Source: Blastococcus sp. (GTDB taxonomy: Bacteria > Actinomycetota > Actinomycetes > Mycobacteriales > Geodermatophilaceae). Taken from it: a stretch of DNA of 12,998 nt. Where the stretch lies: assembly GCA_025963345.1 (NCBI GenBank), contig JAOPUS010000075.1, positions 1 through 12,998 on the forward strand. The letters run 5' to 3'. Of the stretch, positions 12,561-12,998 are shown in pieces. Every line of letters begins with the position of its first letter. Position 1 is the stretch's first letter. Both the position numbers and the translations under genes were made by a program. A model generated the notes under the pieces. It searched no databases. It worked only from the letters and a program-made list of their open reading frames with translations, and had not been told where the DNA came from.

Positions 12561-12998
12561 ATAGCCCGAAGCGCCACTTCCTCATTTTGGTGAGCATCGC
12601 CGTGGCGCTCGGCTTGCTGAGTGCCGGCACGGCAAGGGCTGATTGCGCATTCGAGGATTGCACGGACGTCGGACTCGACGACGGCGCAGCGACGGTGGGG
12701 CAGTCCGACTCGCGGATCCCCGGCCTCATCGGCGGAGACGACGCAGCCACAGTCGACTACGTCTGGCGGCTTCGGAGCCTCTGCATGCTGTCTGATGAGG
12801 ACAACGGCACCTGCTCGCCGCAGGACTTTCGGAACTCCTGCCCGCAGGAGCCTGGCCGGGTGATTGGTTACTACCTCGTGCAGCAGCGTCCCGTCGTCCG
12901 CCCCGACGGAACAGCCGTCGTGCCAGTGCCCGCCGGTTTCCAGCCGGGCAACCCGGTGGGCAACTGGACGACCGTGCGCGAGGGCTGCATCGACATCA
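12557..12998 (+). CDS. Secreted Cys-rich protein, cut by window end
   Basis: Open from ATG 12557 to the window edge (147 codons, no stop). The N-terminus MNSPKRHFLILVSIAVALGLL is a Sec signal peptide with an AXA site at TARA|DC (cleavage after residue 28). The mature part starts with paired cysteines (C30 and C35), then an acidic stretch, VDYVWRLRSLCMLSDEDNGTCSPQDFRNSCP with further cysteines, and VIGYYLVQQRPVVRPDGTAVVPVPAGFQP. The regularly spaced cysteines suggest disulfides in an extracytoplasmic protein. It overlaps the lipoprotein stop by ATGA and is certainly co-translated with it. Wobble positions include many A/T (ATT, TTG, GCA, GAT, TTT), unlike the central genes. I do not recognise the family; the C-terminal part lies outside the window. 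Confidence 0.85.
   Translation, partial: MNSPKRHFLILVSIAVALGLLSAGTARADCAFEDCTDVGLDDGAATVGQSDSRIPGLIGGDDAATVDYVWRLRSLCMLSDEDNGTCSPQDFRNSCPQEPGRVIGYYLVQQRPVVRPDGTAVVPVPAGFQPGNPVGNWTTVREGCIDI

Noticed and set aside
1..12998. CRISPR array, tRNA, rRNA, insertion sequence or prophage
   Set aside because: No regularly spaced repeats, no cloverleaf-like intergenic sequence, and no transposase, integrase or phage proteins were seen on either strand.

Overview
The window reads as chromosomal DNA from a high-GC actinomycete. Codon third positions are almost always G or C, GTG starts are common, and several genes appear to have leaderless starts. The gene families are typical of mycothiol-producing Actinobacteria (a TIGR03086/MDMPI-type protein, DUF6308-like and DUF6318-like proteins). 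A Geodermatophilaceae-type organism (Blastococcus/Geodermatophilus/Modestobacter) is my best guess from general look, not from a database search. I see no rRNA, tRNA, CRISPR array, transposase, integrase or phage gene. No stretch above about 200 bp lacks a gene; the longest gap is the 190-bp regulatory region at 7445-7634.

Left part (1-3966): a string of small, mostly independent genes. They are a zinc-ribbon protein whose C-terminal half resembles restriction-associated recognition domains (39-872), a small unknown protein on the minus strand (877-1119), a DUF6308-like protein (1208-1954), a tandem ABM-fold protein (2063-2683), a TIGR03086 DinB-fold protein on the minus strand (2696-3280), a DUF1810 protein (3343-3762) and a 59-aa unknown protein (3787-3966).

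Centre (3970-9793): a TetR-controlled acyl-activation and redox locus, and the most coherent unit in the window. A minus-strand operon runs SDR (6641-7444), saccharopine-dehydrogenase-like NAD(P)-fold protein (5499-6617), acyl-CoA synthetase (3970-5502). The last two genes overlap by ATGA. A TetR regulator is divergent from it (7635-8261). Between them lies a perfect 15-bp inverted repeat (7528-7563) whose arms each carry TTGACA, reading outward in both directions. A second acyl-CoA synthetase (8258-9793) converges on tetR with a 4-bp overlap. The likely biology is CoA activation and dehydrogenation of a hydrophobic or carboxylic substrate, de-repressed by a ligand, probably an acyl-CoA. The substrate cannot be read from the sequence.

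Right part (9895-12998): a Xi-class glutathionyl-hydroquinone-reductase-like protein (9895-10935), then a group of envelope or unknown genes. These are a 139-aa conserved-looking protein (10986-11405), a membrane-anchored NTF2/DUF4878-like protein (11431-11889), a DUF6318-like lipoprotein (11991-12560) and, overlapping its stop by ATGA, a secreted Cys-rich protein cut by the window edge (12557-12998). Codon choice in the last kilobase is noticeably less GC-biased. Two DnaA-box-like 9-mers sit in the intergenic gaps of this part.
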